Assembly (NCBI GenBank): GCA_035275105.1
Contig: DATENL010000179.1
Span: 25,663 to 89,662 of the forward strand
From: AC-37 sp035275105
GTDB lineage: Bacteria; Actinomycetota; Thermoleophilia; Solirubrobacterales; Thermoleophilaceae
DNA length: 64,000 bases
Direction of reading: 5' to 3'
The stretch's first letter is position 1. Each line of letters begins with the position of its first letter. The position numbers and the translations under genes are program-made. This document shows positions 52,669-60,583 of the stretch, piece after piece. The notes under the pieces were generated by a model. It had not been told where the DNA came from. It made no database searches and saw only the letters and a list, made by a program, of their open reading frames with translations.

Positions 52669-53618
52669 TCGAGCTCGTCCGCCTGCCAAAGGTGAGTACG
52701 GCGCGCGCGATCGACAGCGACCACGGCGATTCCGTAATCGGCCGCCGGTGGCGTTCGATGAACCTCCGCAAGTGCGTGGGTTTCCCTTGCGGCGAGCATC
52801 GTGCGCATGGGGTGTCCCCCCGACGCCTCGAGGATCTCGTCGATCGCACGGTCCTCGATCTCACAACCGAGGAGGTCGAATGCCCGGCGCAGGCCGTCGT
52901 GCCAGTCGTCGCTGCTGATCGGCGCCAGGGGCTGCTCGAGCCCCTGAAAATCCAAAGCCCCATCCCGGCGGAAAAGCGTTTCCACGAGCGACGGCTGGCT
53001 TCCTGCGAAGAGAAACCTGAGATGCCCGCCGGGGCGCCTGAGCCGCGCCCGTAGCTCCCCCTGTGCCTGGTCGGAATCCTCCCACCGTGCGATCTCCTGA
53101 ATCTCGTCGAGAAAAACGACCGCGGAGCAGCCGCGGCTGCGCGCGAGCGCTTCGATCTCGTCAATCGTCGCCGCGATCTGCGAGGCACCGTCTGGCCGGG
53201 CAGCACGTAGTACGCCCAACACGGCCTCTACGGGAGCCCTGAGTTCCGGATCAAGCGTCGCTAGCGCTCCTCGGCCACGTTCGTGCAGCCAAGCCAAGCC
53301 GGCCCTGGTGCCGTGTGCGACCGCGGCCCAACCCTCGCGGTGCCCCGTGAGCTGCACCGCCAGACGTTCGGCGACGTCGAGACTCGATGGCGCCCCCTCC
53401 GCCAGGTCGACGCTGAAGACGAGGTTGCCCTCCGCGATGCTGAGCTCGAGAGCGCACATGCCAACTGTCGTCTTGCCGGTCCGACGAACGTCGACGAGGA
53501 CTACGTCCTCCCCGTGATCGAGCGCCCTCCGCACCATTTCGATGTCTCGCATCCGACCAATCTGGTACTCCAGAGCGACGGGCGGCCCGACCGGCAGCAC
53601 CTCATCCCGTGTAGGCAT
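52665..53618 (-). CDS. Archaeal-type P-loop ATPase
   Basis: A 317-residue protein with P-loop VDVRRTGKTTVG (first Gly replaced by Asp), Walker B AVVFLDEIQEI, sensor-like FLFAGSQPSLVETLF, and a DDWHDGLRRAF helix. It matches the PF01637-like ATPase family but lacks the usual winged helix, which the next gene carries. The pair lies between core genes and its use of bases is less GC-biased than its neighbours. Role unknown; defence or chromosome-associated roles are possible. Confidence 0.75.
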   Translation of the reverse strand: MPTRDEVLPVGPPVALEYQIGRMRDIEMVRRALDHGEDVVLVDVRRTGKTTVGMCALELSIAEGNLVFSVDLAEGAPSSLDVAERLAVQLTGHREGWAAVAHGTRAGLAWLHERGRGALATLDPELRAPVEAVLGVLRAARPDGASQIAATIDEIEALARSRGCSAVVFLDEIQEIARWEDSDQAQGELRARLRRPGGHLRFLFAGSQPSLVETLFRRDGALDFQGLEQPLAPISSDDWHDGLRRAFDLLGCEIEDRAIDEILEASGGHPMRTMLAARETHALAEVHRTPPAADYGIAVVAVDRARRTHLWQADELE

Positions 53619-53627
53619 CGCGCCTCT

Positions 53628-53633
53628 ATGGTA
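53628..53633 (-). promoter_or_regulatory. -10 element (leaderless) of the ATPase pair
   Basis: TACCAT on the minus strand ends 9 nt before the ATG at 53618. Confidence 0.4.
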
Positions 53634-53692
53634 GTGGCAGAATGCCTATATCGGCCCGTACGGGGCGATTTCTTGCAGATGCAGGCCGGCCC

Positions 53693-55168
53693 CTACAAAT
53701 TCACGGCCACGTACTTCGTCTCGAGGTACTCCTCGATGCCCTCGATTCCGCCCTCACGACCGAAGCCCGACTGCTTGACGCCGCCGAACGGCGCCGCCGG
53801 GTTGGACACCATCCCCTGGTTCAGGCCGACCATGCCGGTCTCCAACCCCTCGCACACCCGCAGCGCCCGCTTGATGTCCTGCGTGAAGACGTAGGCCACC
53901 AGCCCGTACTCCGTGTCGTTGGCGGCCGCCACGGCGTCCTCCTCGGACTCGAACGACGCAACGGGGGCGACCGGGCCGAAGATCTCCTCCTTCAGGAGCT
54001 TCGCGTCGGGCGGCACGTCGCTCAGCACGGTCGGGTCGAAGAAGTAGCCGGCGCCGTCGCGGGCGCTCCCGCCCACGAGCACCTTCGCGCCCTTCCCCTT
54101 CGCGTCCTCGACCAGCTCGGCCACCTTGTCGCGCTGGTCGCCGTCGATGAGCGGCCCGACCTCGGCGGCCTCCTCGGTGCCGCGCCCGACCTTCATCGCG
54201 CCGAGCTTCTCCGCCAGCTTCTCGGCGAACTCGTCAGCCACCCCGTCGGCGACGTGGAAGCGATTCGCCGCCGTGCACGCCTCGCCGATGTTCCGCATCT
54301 TCGCGATCACCGCGCCCTCGACCGCGGCGTCCACGTCGGCGTCGTCGAAGACCAGGAACGGCGCGTTGCCGCCCAGCTCCATCGACACCTTGAGGATCTG
54401 CTCGGCCGACTGCTCGATGAGCTTGCGGCCGACCTCGGTCGACCCCGTGAACGACAGCTTCCTGGCCCGCGGGTCCTTGATCAGCGGCTCCATGACGGAC
54501 CCCGACGACGACGACGTGACGACGTTCAGGACTCCACCGGGCAGCCCCGCCTCCTCGAGTATCGACGCAAGGGCGAGCATCGACAGCGGCGTCTGCTTCG
54601 CCGGCTTGATCACCATCGTGCAGCCCGCGGCCACGGCCGGCCCGATCTTCCTGGTGCCCATCGCGAGCGGGAAGTTCCACGGCGTGATCAGGATCGACGG
54701 ACCCACCGGCTGCTTCATGACGAGCAGCCGCCCGGCGCCGTTCGGCGCGGTGGCGTACCGGCCCTCGATCCTCACCGCCTGCTCGGCGAACCACCTGAAG
54801 AACTCGGCGCCGTACGTGATCTCGGCCTCCGACTCCTTGATCGTCTTGCCCATCTCGAGCGTCATCAGCAGCGCGAGCTCGTCCTTGCGCTCCGTGATCA
54901 GCTCGAACGCCCGCCGCAGGATCTCCCCGCGGTCGCGGGGCGGCGTGTGCTGCCACTCCTTCTGGTTCTCGTGCGCCGCCGCCAGCGCGGCGACTGCGTC
55001 GTCGGGCGTGGCGTCGGCCACCTCCACCAGCGTCTCGCCGGTGGACGGGTCCTCGACCTCGATCACGCCGCCCTCGGCGCCGTCGCGCCACTCGCCGCCG
55101 ATGTACAGCTTCCGCGGCACGTCCTCCAGGACCCGCCGCTCCCGATCACTCTGTACCGCTGTCGTCAT
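53693..55168 (-). CDS. gabD: Succinate-semialdehyde dehydrogenase-type aldehyde dehydrogenase
   Basis: A 491-residue ALDH: ITPWNFPLAMGTRKIGPAVA, KPAKQTPLS, FTGSTEVGRKL, ELGGNAPFLVFDDAD (catalytic Glu) and GEACTAANRF (catalytic Cys). Sequence style fits SSADH. It overlaps the ThDP-enzyme gene by 4 nt and follows it, so their products probably work in one pathway. The substrate is inferred. Confidence 0.85.
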   Translation of the reverse strand: MTTAVQSDRERRVLEDVPRKLYIGGEWRDGAEGGVIEVEDPSTGETLVEVADATPDDAVAALAAAHENQKEWQHTPPRDRGEILRRAFELITERKDELALLMTLEMGKTIKESEAEITYGAEFFRWFAEQAVRIEGRYATAPNGAGRLLVMKQPVGPSILITPWNFPLAMGTRKIGPAVAAGCTMVIKPAKQTPLSMLALASILEEAGLPGGVLNVVTSSSSGSVMEPLIKDPRARKLSFTGSTEVGRKLIEQSAEQILKVSMELGGNAPFLVFDDADVDAAVEGAVIAKMRNIGEACTAANRFHVADGVADEFAEKLAEKLGAMKVGRGTEEAAEVGPLIDGDQRDKVAELVEDAKGKGAKVLVGGSARDGAGYFFDPTVLSDVPPDAKLLKEEIFGPVAPVASFESEEDAVAAANDTEYGLVAYVFTQDIKRALRVCEGLETGMVGLNQGMVSNPAAPFGGVKQSGFGREGGIEGIEEYLETKYVAVNL

Positions 55169-56808
55169 GTAGCCACCGTCTCCGCTCCAAGCTCCTCAGA
55201 AATAGCCACGTCGATCGAGTAGTCGATCGGCAGCACGATCACCGACGGCACGTCCAGCCGAAGCGCCTCGCGCAGCCGCTGCCCGTACTCGTCGACCGAT
55301 CCGATCCGCCACGCCGGCATCCCGAACGACTCCGCCAGCTTCACGAAGTCCGGGTTCGTGAAGTCGGTCCCGAAGTGGCGCCCGAACTTCTTGTCCTGCT
55401 TCCAGACGATCGACCCGAACTGCTGGTTCTCCCAGATCACCGACACGAACGGCGTCTTCATCCGCACGGCCGTCTCGAGCTCCTGGAAGTTCATGAGGAA
55501 GCCGCCGTCGCCGTTCACCGTCACGACCTTGCGGTTCGGGTGCACGAGCTTCGCCGCCACCGCCGCGGGCACCGCGAACCCCATCCCGGCCAGGCCGTTC
55601 GCGATCAGGACGGTGTTCGGCTCGTAGGCGGGGAACATCCGCCCGATCCAGAGCTTGTGCAGGCCGACGTCCGAGATCAGGATGTCGTCGTCGCCGAGCA
55701 CCTGGCGGATCTCCCAGAGCGCCCGCGGGGGCTGCATCGGGAAGTGCGCGTCCTCGCCCGACTTGTCGAAGTAGCTCTGCACGACCTCGCGGAGCTGGTC
55801 GGACCCGCCCGAGTGCGGCACGTGCCGGCACTCCTCGCCGAGCCGGCTGAGGATGTGGTAGATGTCGCCCACCAGCTCGACCTCGGGGATGAAGTTGCCG
55901 TCGATCTCCGCCGGCAGCGTGTCGATGCAGATGATCGTCTTGTCGCCGTCGGGGTTCCAGTGCTTGGGCGCGTGCTCGACCAGGTCGTAGCCGATCGCCA
56001 GCACCACGTCCGCGACCTCGAAGCCCGCCATCTTGTAGTCGCCGGCCTGGAGCCCCACCGCGCCGAGCGCCTTCGGGTCGCGGGCGTCCATCGCGCCCTT
56101 GCCCATGAACGTCTCGGCCACCGGGATGCCCGTCGCGCGCACGAACTCGCGCAGCGCCGGCGCCGCCCCGCCGCGGATCACGCCGTTGCCGGCGAGCGCC
56201 ACCGGGTTCAGGGCGCCTCGGATCAGGTCGGCCGCCTTCAGGAGCTCGCGCGCGGCGGGCTCGGGCTGCACGGGCTTGCGGCGCGGGAGCGGGACCGCGT
56301 CCACGTCGCCGGCCATCACGTCCTCGGGCAGCTCGATGTGGGTCGCGCCGGGCTTCTCCGACTCGGCCACCTTGAACGCCTTGCGGACTACCTCGGGAAT
56401 GATCGCCGGCTCGGCCACGCGCGCGTTCCACTTCGTGATCGGCTGCATGACGCGCACGATGTCGATGTACTGGTGCGACTCCTTGTGCATCCGCTCCATG
56501 TCGGCCTGCCCGGTCAGCGCGACCAGCGGAGCGCGGTCCAGATAGGCGTCGGCGACCGCGGTGACGAGGTTCATCGCCCCCGGCCCCAGCGTGCCGAGGC
56601 AGACCCCCGCGCGACCGGTGAGCCGCCCGCAGACGTCCGCCATGTACGCGCCTCCCTGCTCGTGGCGGACCGGCACGAACTCGATCGAGGAGTCCGCCAG
56701 CGACTCGTTCAGATCGAGCGTCTCCTCGCCCGGAATGCCGAACACGTGCTTGACGCCCTCGGCCTCCAGGCACTCCACGAACACGTCCGAAGCCTTCCTA
56801 GCGGCCAT
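55165..56808 (-). CDS. ThDP enzyme, acetolactate-synthase-like (possible 2-oxoglutarate decarboxylase)
   Basis: A 547-residue ThDP enzyme: FGIPGEETLDLNESLADS, catalytic Glu in VRHEQGGAYMADV, GTLGPGAMNLVTAVADA, and NGDGGFLMNFQELETAVRMK for ThDP/Mg binding. HKESHQYIDIVRVMQPITKW matches catabolic AlsS and also the cyanobacterial 2-oxoglutarate decarboxylase. No acetolactate synthase small subunit is next to it. With SSADH directly downstream it may convert 2-oxoglutarate to succinate. The family is firm, the substrate is not. Confidence 0.75.
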   Translation of the reverse strand: MAARKASDVFVECLEAEGVKHVFGIPGEETLDLNESLADSSIEFVPVRHEQGGAYMADVCGRLTGRAGVCLGTLGPGAMNLVTAVADAYLDRAPLVALTGQADMERMHKESHQYIDIVRVMQPITKWNARVAEPAIIPEVVRKAFKVAESEKPGATHIELPEDVMAGDVDAVPLPRRKPVQPEPAARELLKAADLIRGALNPVALAGNGVIRGGAAPALREFVRATGIPVAETFMGKGAMDARDPKALGAVGLQAGDYKMAGFEVADVVLAIGYDLVEHAPKHWNPDGDKTIICIDTLPAEIDGNFIPEVELVGDIYHILSRLGEECRHVPHSGGSDQLREVVQSYFDKSGEDAHFPMQPPRALWEIRQVLGDDDILISDVGLHKLWIGRMFPAYEPNTVLIANGLAGMGFAVPAAVAAKLVHPNRKVVTVNGDGGFLMNFQELETAVRMKTPFVSVIWENQQFGSIVWKQDKKFGRHFGTDFTNPDFVKLAESFGMPAWRIGSVDEYGQRLREALRLDVPSVIVLPIDYSIDVAISEELGAETVAT

Positions 56809-56814
56809 GCCTGG

Positions 56815-56820
56815 ACTCTA
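56815..56820 (-). promoter_or_regulatory. -10 element (leaderless) of the ThDP-SSADH operon
   Basis: TAGAGT on the minus strand ends 6 nt before the ATG at 56808. Confidence 0.45.
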
Positions 56821-56827
56821 CCCGCGC

Positions 56828-56833
56828 TACCTT
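56828..56833 (+). promoter_or_regulatory. -10 element of the SpoIID-like gene
   Basis: TACCTT is 14 nt before the ATG at 56848, divergent from the ThDP promoter 7 bp away. Confidence 0.4.
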
Positions 56834-56847
56834 GGCTGAACCGCCCA

Positions 56848-58089
56848 ATGCGACGACTCCTCCCACTCATCGCAGTGGTGCTGGCCGTCGCCCTCGCGGC
56901 GCCGGCTCACGCCTACACGATCAGGGGCCACGGCTTCGGCCACGGCGTCGGCATGAGCCAGTACGGCGCCCTCGGCCTCGCCCGCCACGGCGTCGGCTAC
57001 CGCGACATCCTGGCGCACTACTTCAAGCACACGAGGGTCGAGAAGCGGCCCGGCCGCACGATCCGCGTACTGTTGCTCGCCGGCTACCGGACGATCGATT
57101 TCTCGGGCGCCACCAGCGCCGGGGGCCGCACGCTCGATCCCGCCAAGACGTACACCGCGACACTCGTCGGCTCGCGCATCGCGCTCCACCGCGGCAAGCG
57201 CGTGGCCACCCTGCCGTACCCGCTGCTCGTGTTGAGCGCGCGCGGCTCGGTGCGGCTCGGCGGGACCGCGATCAACGGGGTGACCGACGGCGCATACCGC
57301 GGGGCGCTCGAGCTGCGCCCAACAAGCACCGGCGGTCTGACGGCGATCAACCAGCTCCCGGTCGACGCGTACGTGCGCGGCGTCGTGCCCGGCGAGGTCC
57401 CGGCGCGCTGGCCGGCGGACGCGCTCAAGGCGCAGGCCGTCGCGGCCCGCAGCTACGCGCTCACGACCCACAGCGGCGGTGACCTGTTCGACCAGTACCC
57501 CGACACGCGGTCCCAGGTCTACCGCGGGATGGACGCCGAGCTGCCGCGCAGCAGCGGGGCGGTCATCGCCACCGCGAACGAGGTGGTCACCCACGACGGC
57601 GAGATCGCGACGACCTTCTTCTCGTCGTCGTCCGGCGGCCGGACGGAGAACGTGGAGAACAGCTTCGGTGGCGCCGAGCCCAAGCCCTACCTGAAGAGCG
57701 TCAAGGACCCCTACGACGGCGCGGCGCCGCGCCACAAGTGGCGGATCGAGTACTCGCGCGCCGAGGTGACCCGGCGCCTGGCCGGGCTCGTCAAGGGCCG
57801 CTTCCGCGGGATCCGGGTGGTCGACCGCGGCGAGTCGCCGCGGATCGTCTGGGCGGACGTCGTCGGCAGCGGCGGCACCACGCGCGTGAGCGGCGCCACT
57901 CTCAAGTACCGGCTCGCGCTCAACGACACGTGGGCGAGGTTCCCGGCGTTCGGGTCGAAGCGCGAGAAGGCGATCGCGGCGCTGCCGATCCCGCTTCTCG
58001 CGCCGGTCGCGCCCGAGACGGCGGCGCCTCCGCCGCCCCCGAAGCCGGAGCCCGAGCCCAAGCTCGAGTGGCCGCCGAGCCCGCTCTAG
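56848..58089 (+). CDS. Exported SpoIID/LytB-domain protein
   Basis: A 413-residue protein with a signal peptide (AAPAHA) and a SpoIID domain: GHGFGHGVGMSQYGALGLA, LPVDAYVRGVVPGEVPARWP, LKAQAVAARSYAL, and FFSSSSGGRTENVENSFGG. SpoIID proteins cut peptidoglycan or promote amidases; in non-sporulating actinobacteria they act in wall remodelling. A Pro-rich tail ends the protein. Confidence 0.88.
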   Translation: MRRLLPLIAVVLAVALAAPAHAYTIRGHGFGHGVGMSQYGALGLARHGVGYRDILAHYFKHTRVEKRPGRTIRVLLLAGYRTIDFSGATSAGGRTLDPAKTYTATLVGSRIALHRGKRVATLPYPLLVLSARGSVRLGGTAINGVTDGAYRGALELRPTSTGGLTAINQLPVDAYVRGVVPGEVPARWPADALKAQAVAARSYALTTHSGGDLFDQYPDTRSQVYRGMDAELPRSSGAVIATANEVVTHDGEIATTFFSSSSGGRTENVENSFGGAEPKPYLKSVKDPYDGAAPRHKWRIEYSRAEVTRRLAGLVKGRFRGIRVVDRGESPRIVWADVVGSGGTTRVSGATLKYRLALNDTWARFPAFGSKREKAIAALPIPLLAPVAPETAAPPPPPKPEPEPKLEWPPSPL

Positions 58090-58096
58090 AGCGGGC
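58079..58096. terminator. 18-bp perfect palindrome across the SpoIID stop
   Basis: GCCCGCTCTAGAGCGGGC is a perfect palindrome including the TAG stop (58087-58089). It would form a strong hairpin at the transcript end. Confidence 0.45.
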
Positions 58097-58185
58097 CTGC
58101 GCGCATTCGCGCCGGATCCAGGCATAATTGGCGGTATTCGAGGGGCCCGGCAGGGGTGCTGGGGCTCGTTCACAGGGGCGACTGC

Positions 58186-58374
58186 ATGGAACGGATGCTG
58201 TGCGAAGGGTGCGCGGCCGTGAGCTATTCGGCGGCTGCGAGGCAGATAGTCGAGCGCGGGGACCGCTGTCCCCGTTGCGGCGGCGTGCTCGCGCTCGAGG
58301 CAAGCGCGCGCGTCCCGGCCGGGGCGGCCCGCGAGGCCTCCGACCGCGGCGCTACGGGGAGAAGCGGACCGTGA
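58186..58374 (+). CDS. Small zinc-ribbon protein
   Basis: A 62-residue protein with LCEGC and CPRCGG pairs, so a zinc ribbon of CxxC...CxxC type, then a disordered Arg/Ala-rich tail. An AGGGG site precedes ATG 58186. Its end overlaps the convergent ychF end by 23 nt. The zinc ribbon resembles that of the PAS protein at 44128. Confidence 0.6.
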   Translation: MERMLCEGCAAVSYSAAARQIVERGDRCPRCGGVLALEASARVPAGAAREASDRGATGRSGP

Positions 58375-59437
58375 TCACGTCGCCGTCGGCGATGGCGTAG
58401 TCGCGGCCCTCCAGCCTCAGCGTCCCGCGATCGCGCGCGCCCGCGTAGCCGCCGGCCTCCACGAGCGCGTCCCACGGCACCACCTCGGCGCGGATGAACC
58501 CGCGCTGGATGTCGGAGTGGACCTTGCCGGCCGCCTCCCACGCGGTCGACCCCCGCGCGATGGCGTGCGCGCGCGCCTCCCTCCCAGCGCCGGCGGTGAA
58601 GAACGAGATCAGGTCGAGCAGCTCGAACGCCCCGCGGATCACGCGGCCGAGCCCGGACTCCGGCGCGCCGAGGTCGGCGCGCATCGCGGCGGCCTCCTCG
58701 GCGTCCAGGTCCGACAGCTCCGCCTCGATCCTCGCGCTGATGGCGACCGCCACCGCCCCGATCGCCGCGGCGTGGTCGGCGACGCCCGGCGGGACGGTCT
58801 CCTGATCGTCCTCGGCCACGTTGGCGACGATCAGCACCGGCTTGGCGGTCAGCGGGTGTAGCGCAGTGAGCGCACCGGGCGCGTCCGCTGGCGGCGGCGG
58901 CGCGAGCCGGACCGGCGTGCCGGCCCGTAGCCCGTCCACCACCGCGCTCAGCCACTCCGACTCGGCCACGAGAGCGCGCTCGTGCGACTTTGCCTGCTTC
59001 GCGACGCGCTCGAGCCGCCGCTCGGCCTGCTCGAGGTCGGCGTACAGGAGCTCGGTCTCGACGGCGTCGAGGTCCGCCACCGGGTCGACCCGGCCCTCGG
59101 GGTGGACGACCTGCGGATCCTCGTGCGCGCGCACCACGTGGACGATCGCGTCGGTCTCGCGGATGTTCGCCAGGAAGCGGTTGCCGAGGCCCTCGCCCCG
59201 GTGCGCGCCGCGGATGAGGCCGGCGATGTCGTGGAACGCGATCGTCTCCGGGACCGCGTCCGACGCGCCGACGGTCGCGGCCACGCGCTCGAGCCGCTCG
59301 TCCGGCACGGGCACGATCGCGACGTTCGGCTCGACCGTGGTGAACGGGTAGTTCGCTGCCTCGGCGCCGGCGCGCGTCAGGGCGTTGAAGAGGGACGACT
59401 TGCCGGCGTTGGGCATGCCGACGATCCCGATCCTCAC
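58352..59437 (-). CDS. ychF: Redox-regulated ATPase YchF
   Basis: A 361-residue OBG-type P-loop protein: GIVGMPNAGKSSLFNALT, FHDIAGLIRGAHRGEGLGN, and NVAED in place of the NKxD motif, which explains the ATP preference of this family. The C-terminal TGS-like domain (SFFTAGAGREARAHAIARGS, DGDVITVRFSP) is complete. It acts in stress and ribosome-associated functions. Confidence 0.95.
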   Translation of the reverse strand: MRIGIVGMPNAGKSSLFNALTRAGAEAANYPFTTVEPNVAIVPVPDERLERVAATVGASDAVPETIAFHDIAGLIRGAHRGEGLGNRFLANIRETDAIVHVVRAHEDPQVVHPEGRVDPVADLDAVETELLYADLEQAERRLERVAKQAKSHERALVAESEWLSAVVDGLRAGTPVRLAPPPPADAPGALTALHPLTAKPVLIVANVAEDDQETVPPGVADHAAAIGAVAVAISARIEAELSDLDAEEAAAMRADLGAPESGLGRVIRGAFELLDLISFFTAGAGREARAHAIARGSTAWEAAGKVHSDIQRGFIRAEVVPWDALVEAGGYAGARDRGTLRLEGRDYAIADGDVITVRFSP

Positions 59438-59916
59438 GGCACGAGCTCCTCGACCGCCACGCCGAGGACGACGCCCGCCGCCGTGTCCGACGGGTAGTGG
59501 ACGCCCAGGTACGGGCGCGACAGCGCGAGCACGCCCGCCAGCGCGTAGACCGGCGCGCGCGGGAGCACCCTGGCGAGCGCCCGCGCCGCGGCGGCCGAGG
59601 TGGTGGCGTGCGCGGACGGGTACGAACGGTTCGACATCGTCCCGATCGCCGGCGGGGGCAGGTCCGGCAGGTCCGGCCGGGGACGGCGGACGGCGAGCTT
59701 GATCGCCTGGTTGGCGCCGAACGAGATCAGCACGACGCGCGCGGCCCGCGCGTACGCCGGCCGCCGACGGGCGTCGAGCAGGGCTCCGGCGCCCGCGATC
59801 GCGTACCAGATCGCCCCGTGCTCGCCGGCCCTCGAGACCGCCGCGACGGCGCGTTCGACGCCGGGCGCGTGGCCGCGCGTGCGGAGCAGACGAAGCAGTG
59901 CGGCGTCGGCGCTCAG
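59434..59916 (-). CDS. PAP2-family phosphatase, non-standard start
   Basis: PAP2 motifs are intact: KLAVRRPRP, YPSAHATT, and SRPYLGVHYPSDTAAG. The first standard start is GTG 59733, but the same frame runs upstream to a TAG at 59926-59928 and encodes a conserved-looking N-terminus (LLRLLRTRGHAPGVERAV, GEHGAIWYAIAGAGALLD). The best start there is CTG 59916, giving 160 residues. It overlaps ychF by 4 nt. The family is firm, the start is uncertain. Confidence 0.8.
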   Translation of the reverse strand: MSADAALLRLLRTRGHAPGVERAVAAVSRAGEHGAIWYAIAGAGALLDARRRPAYARAARVVLISFGANQAIKLAVRRPRPDLPDLPPPAIGTMSNRSYPSAHATTSAAAARALARVLPRAPVYALAGVLALSRPYLGVHYPSDTAAGVVLGVAVEELVP

Positions 59917-59925
59917 CGGAGCGCC

Positions 59926-60165
59926 CTAGAAGCCGCCGAAGCCGGCCCGCTTCTCCTGCGTGTCGAGGCGGACGAACACGACCTGGGACAGGTCGAGCAC
60001 GATCTCCGAGCCGTCGGCGCTGAGCGCGTGCCAGCGCTCGCCGTGGTCGCTGCCGAGAGCGCTCCGGAGCGCGTCGTAGGTGGCCTCGTCGAGGCGCATC
60101 GAGATGCCGCCCCCGCCGGAGAAGCCGATGTCGACGGTGCGCGGGCTGTCGCCGAAGGAGTCCAT
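59926..60165 (-). CDS. Small conserved protein, unknown function
   Basis: A 79-residue beta-rich protein (RTVDIGFSGGGGISMRLDEA, SEIVLDLSQVVFVRLDTQEK) translationally coupled to the epimerase gene (ATGA). It ends with TAG in the same frame as the PAP2 gene. It may be a small regulatory or substrate-binding protein. Confidence 0.65.
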   Translation of the reverse strand: MDSFGDSPRTVDIGFSGGGGISMRLDEATYDALRSALGSDHGERWHALSADGSEIVLDLSQVVFVRLDTQEKRAGFGGF

Positions 60166-60572
60166 CAGTGGAGCGGCTCCACCAGCTCGGTGAGCACGCC
60201 CCCGGTGGAGCGCGGGTGCAGGAACGCGACGCGCTTGCCCTGGATGCCGACCCGCGGCTGCTCGTCGATGAGCGCGACGCCGGCCTGGCGCAGGGAGTCG
60301 AGCGTGGCCTCGATGTCCTCGGCCTGGTAGGCCACGTGGTGCAGCCCGGGGCCGCGCTTGGTCAGGAACTTGCCCACCGGCGTGTCCTCCGACAGCGGGC
60401 AGAGCAGCTCCACGTGCCCCTCGCCGACGTCGAGCAGTACGGCCTCGACGCCCTGCTCCTCGACGGTCTCGCGATGCTGCTCGGGCATGTCGAACGGGCC
60501 CCCGTAGAGCTCGATCGCGGCGTCGAGGTCCTCGACGGCCACCCCTATGTGGTCGATGCGCCCGAACAGCAC
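60165..60572 (-). CDS. mce: Methylmalonyl-CoA epimerase-type VOC protein
   Basis: A 135-residue VOC-fold protein (GTG start): GRIDHIGVAVEDLDAAIELY with metal-binding His, HVELLCPLSEDTPVGKFL, GLHHVAYQAEDIEATL with the second His, and GVLTELVEPL with Glu. This matches methylmalonyl-CoA epimerase, which interconverts R and S forms in propionate use. Confidence 0.88.
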   Translation of the reverse strand: MLFGRIDHIGVAVEDLDAAIELYGGPFDMPEQHRETVEEQGVEAVLLDVGEGHVELLCPLSEDTPVGKFLTKRGPGLHHVAYQAEDIEATLDSLRQAGVALIDEQPRVGIQGKRVAFLHPRSTGGVLTELVEPLH

Positions 60573-60583
60573 GGGCGCCGAGT

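Noticed and set aside
55165..56808. Biosynthetic acetolactate synthase (ilvB)
   Set aside because: No small subunit or other branched-chain genes are adjacent, and the SHQ region matches AlsS/2-OGDC types better.
55375..56847. Long upstream extension of the SpoIID-like frame
   Set aside because: It is antisense to the ThDP enzyme gene; the signal peptide begins at ATG 56848 after a -10 element.
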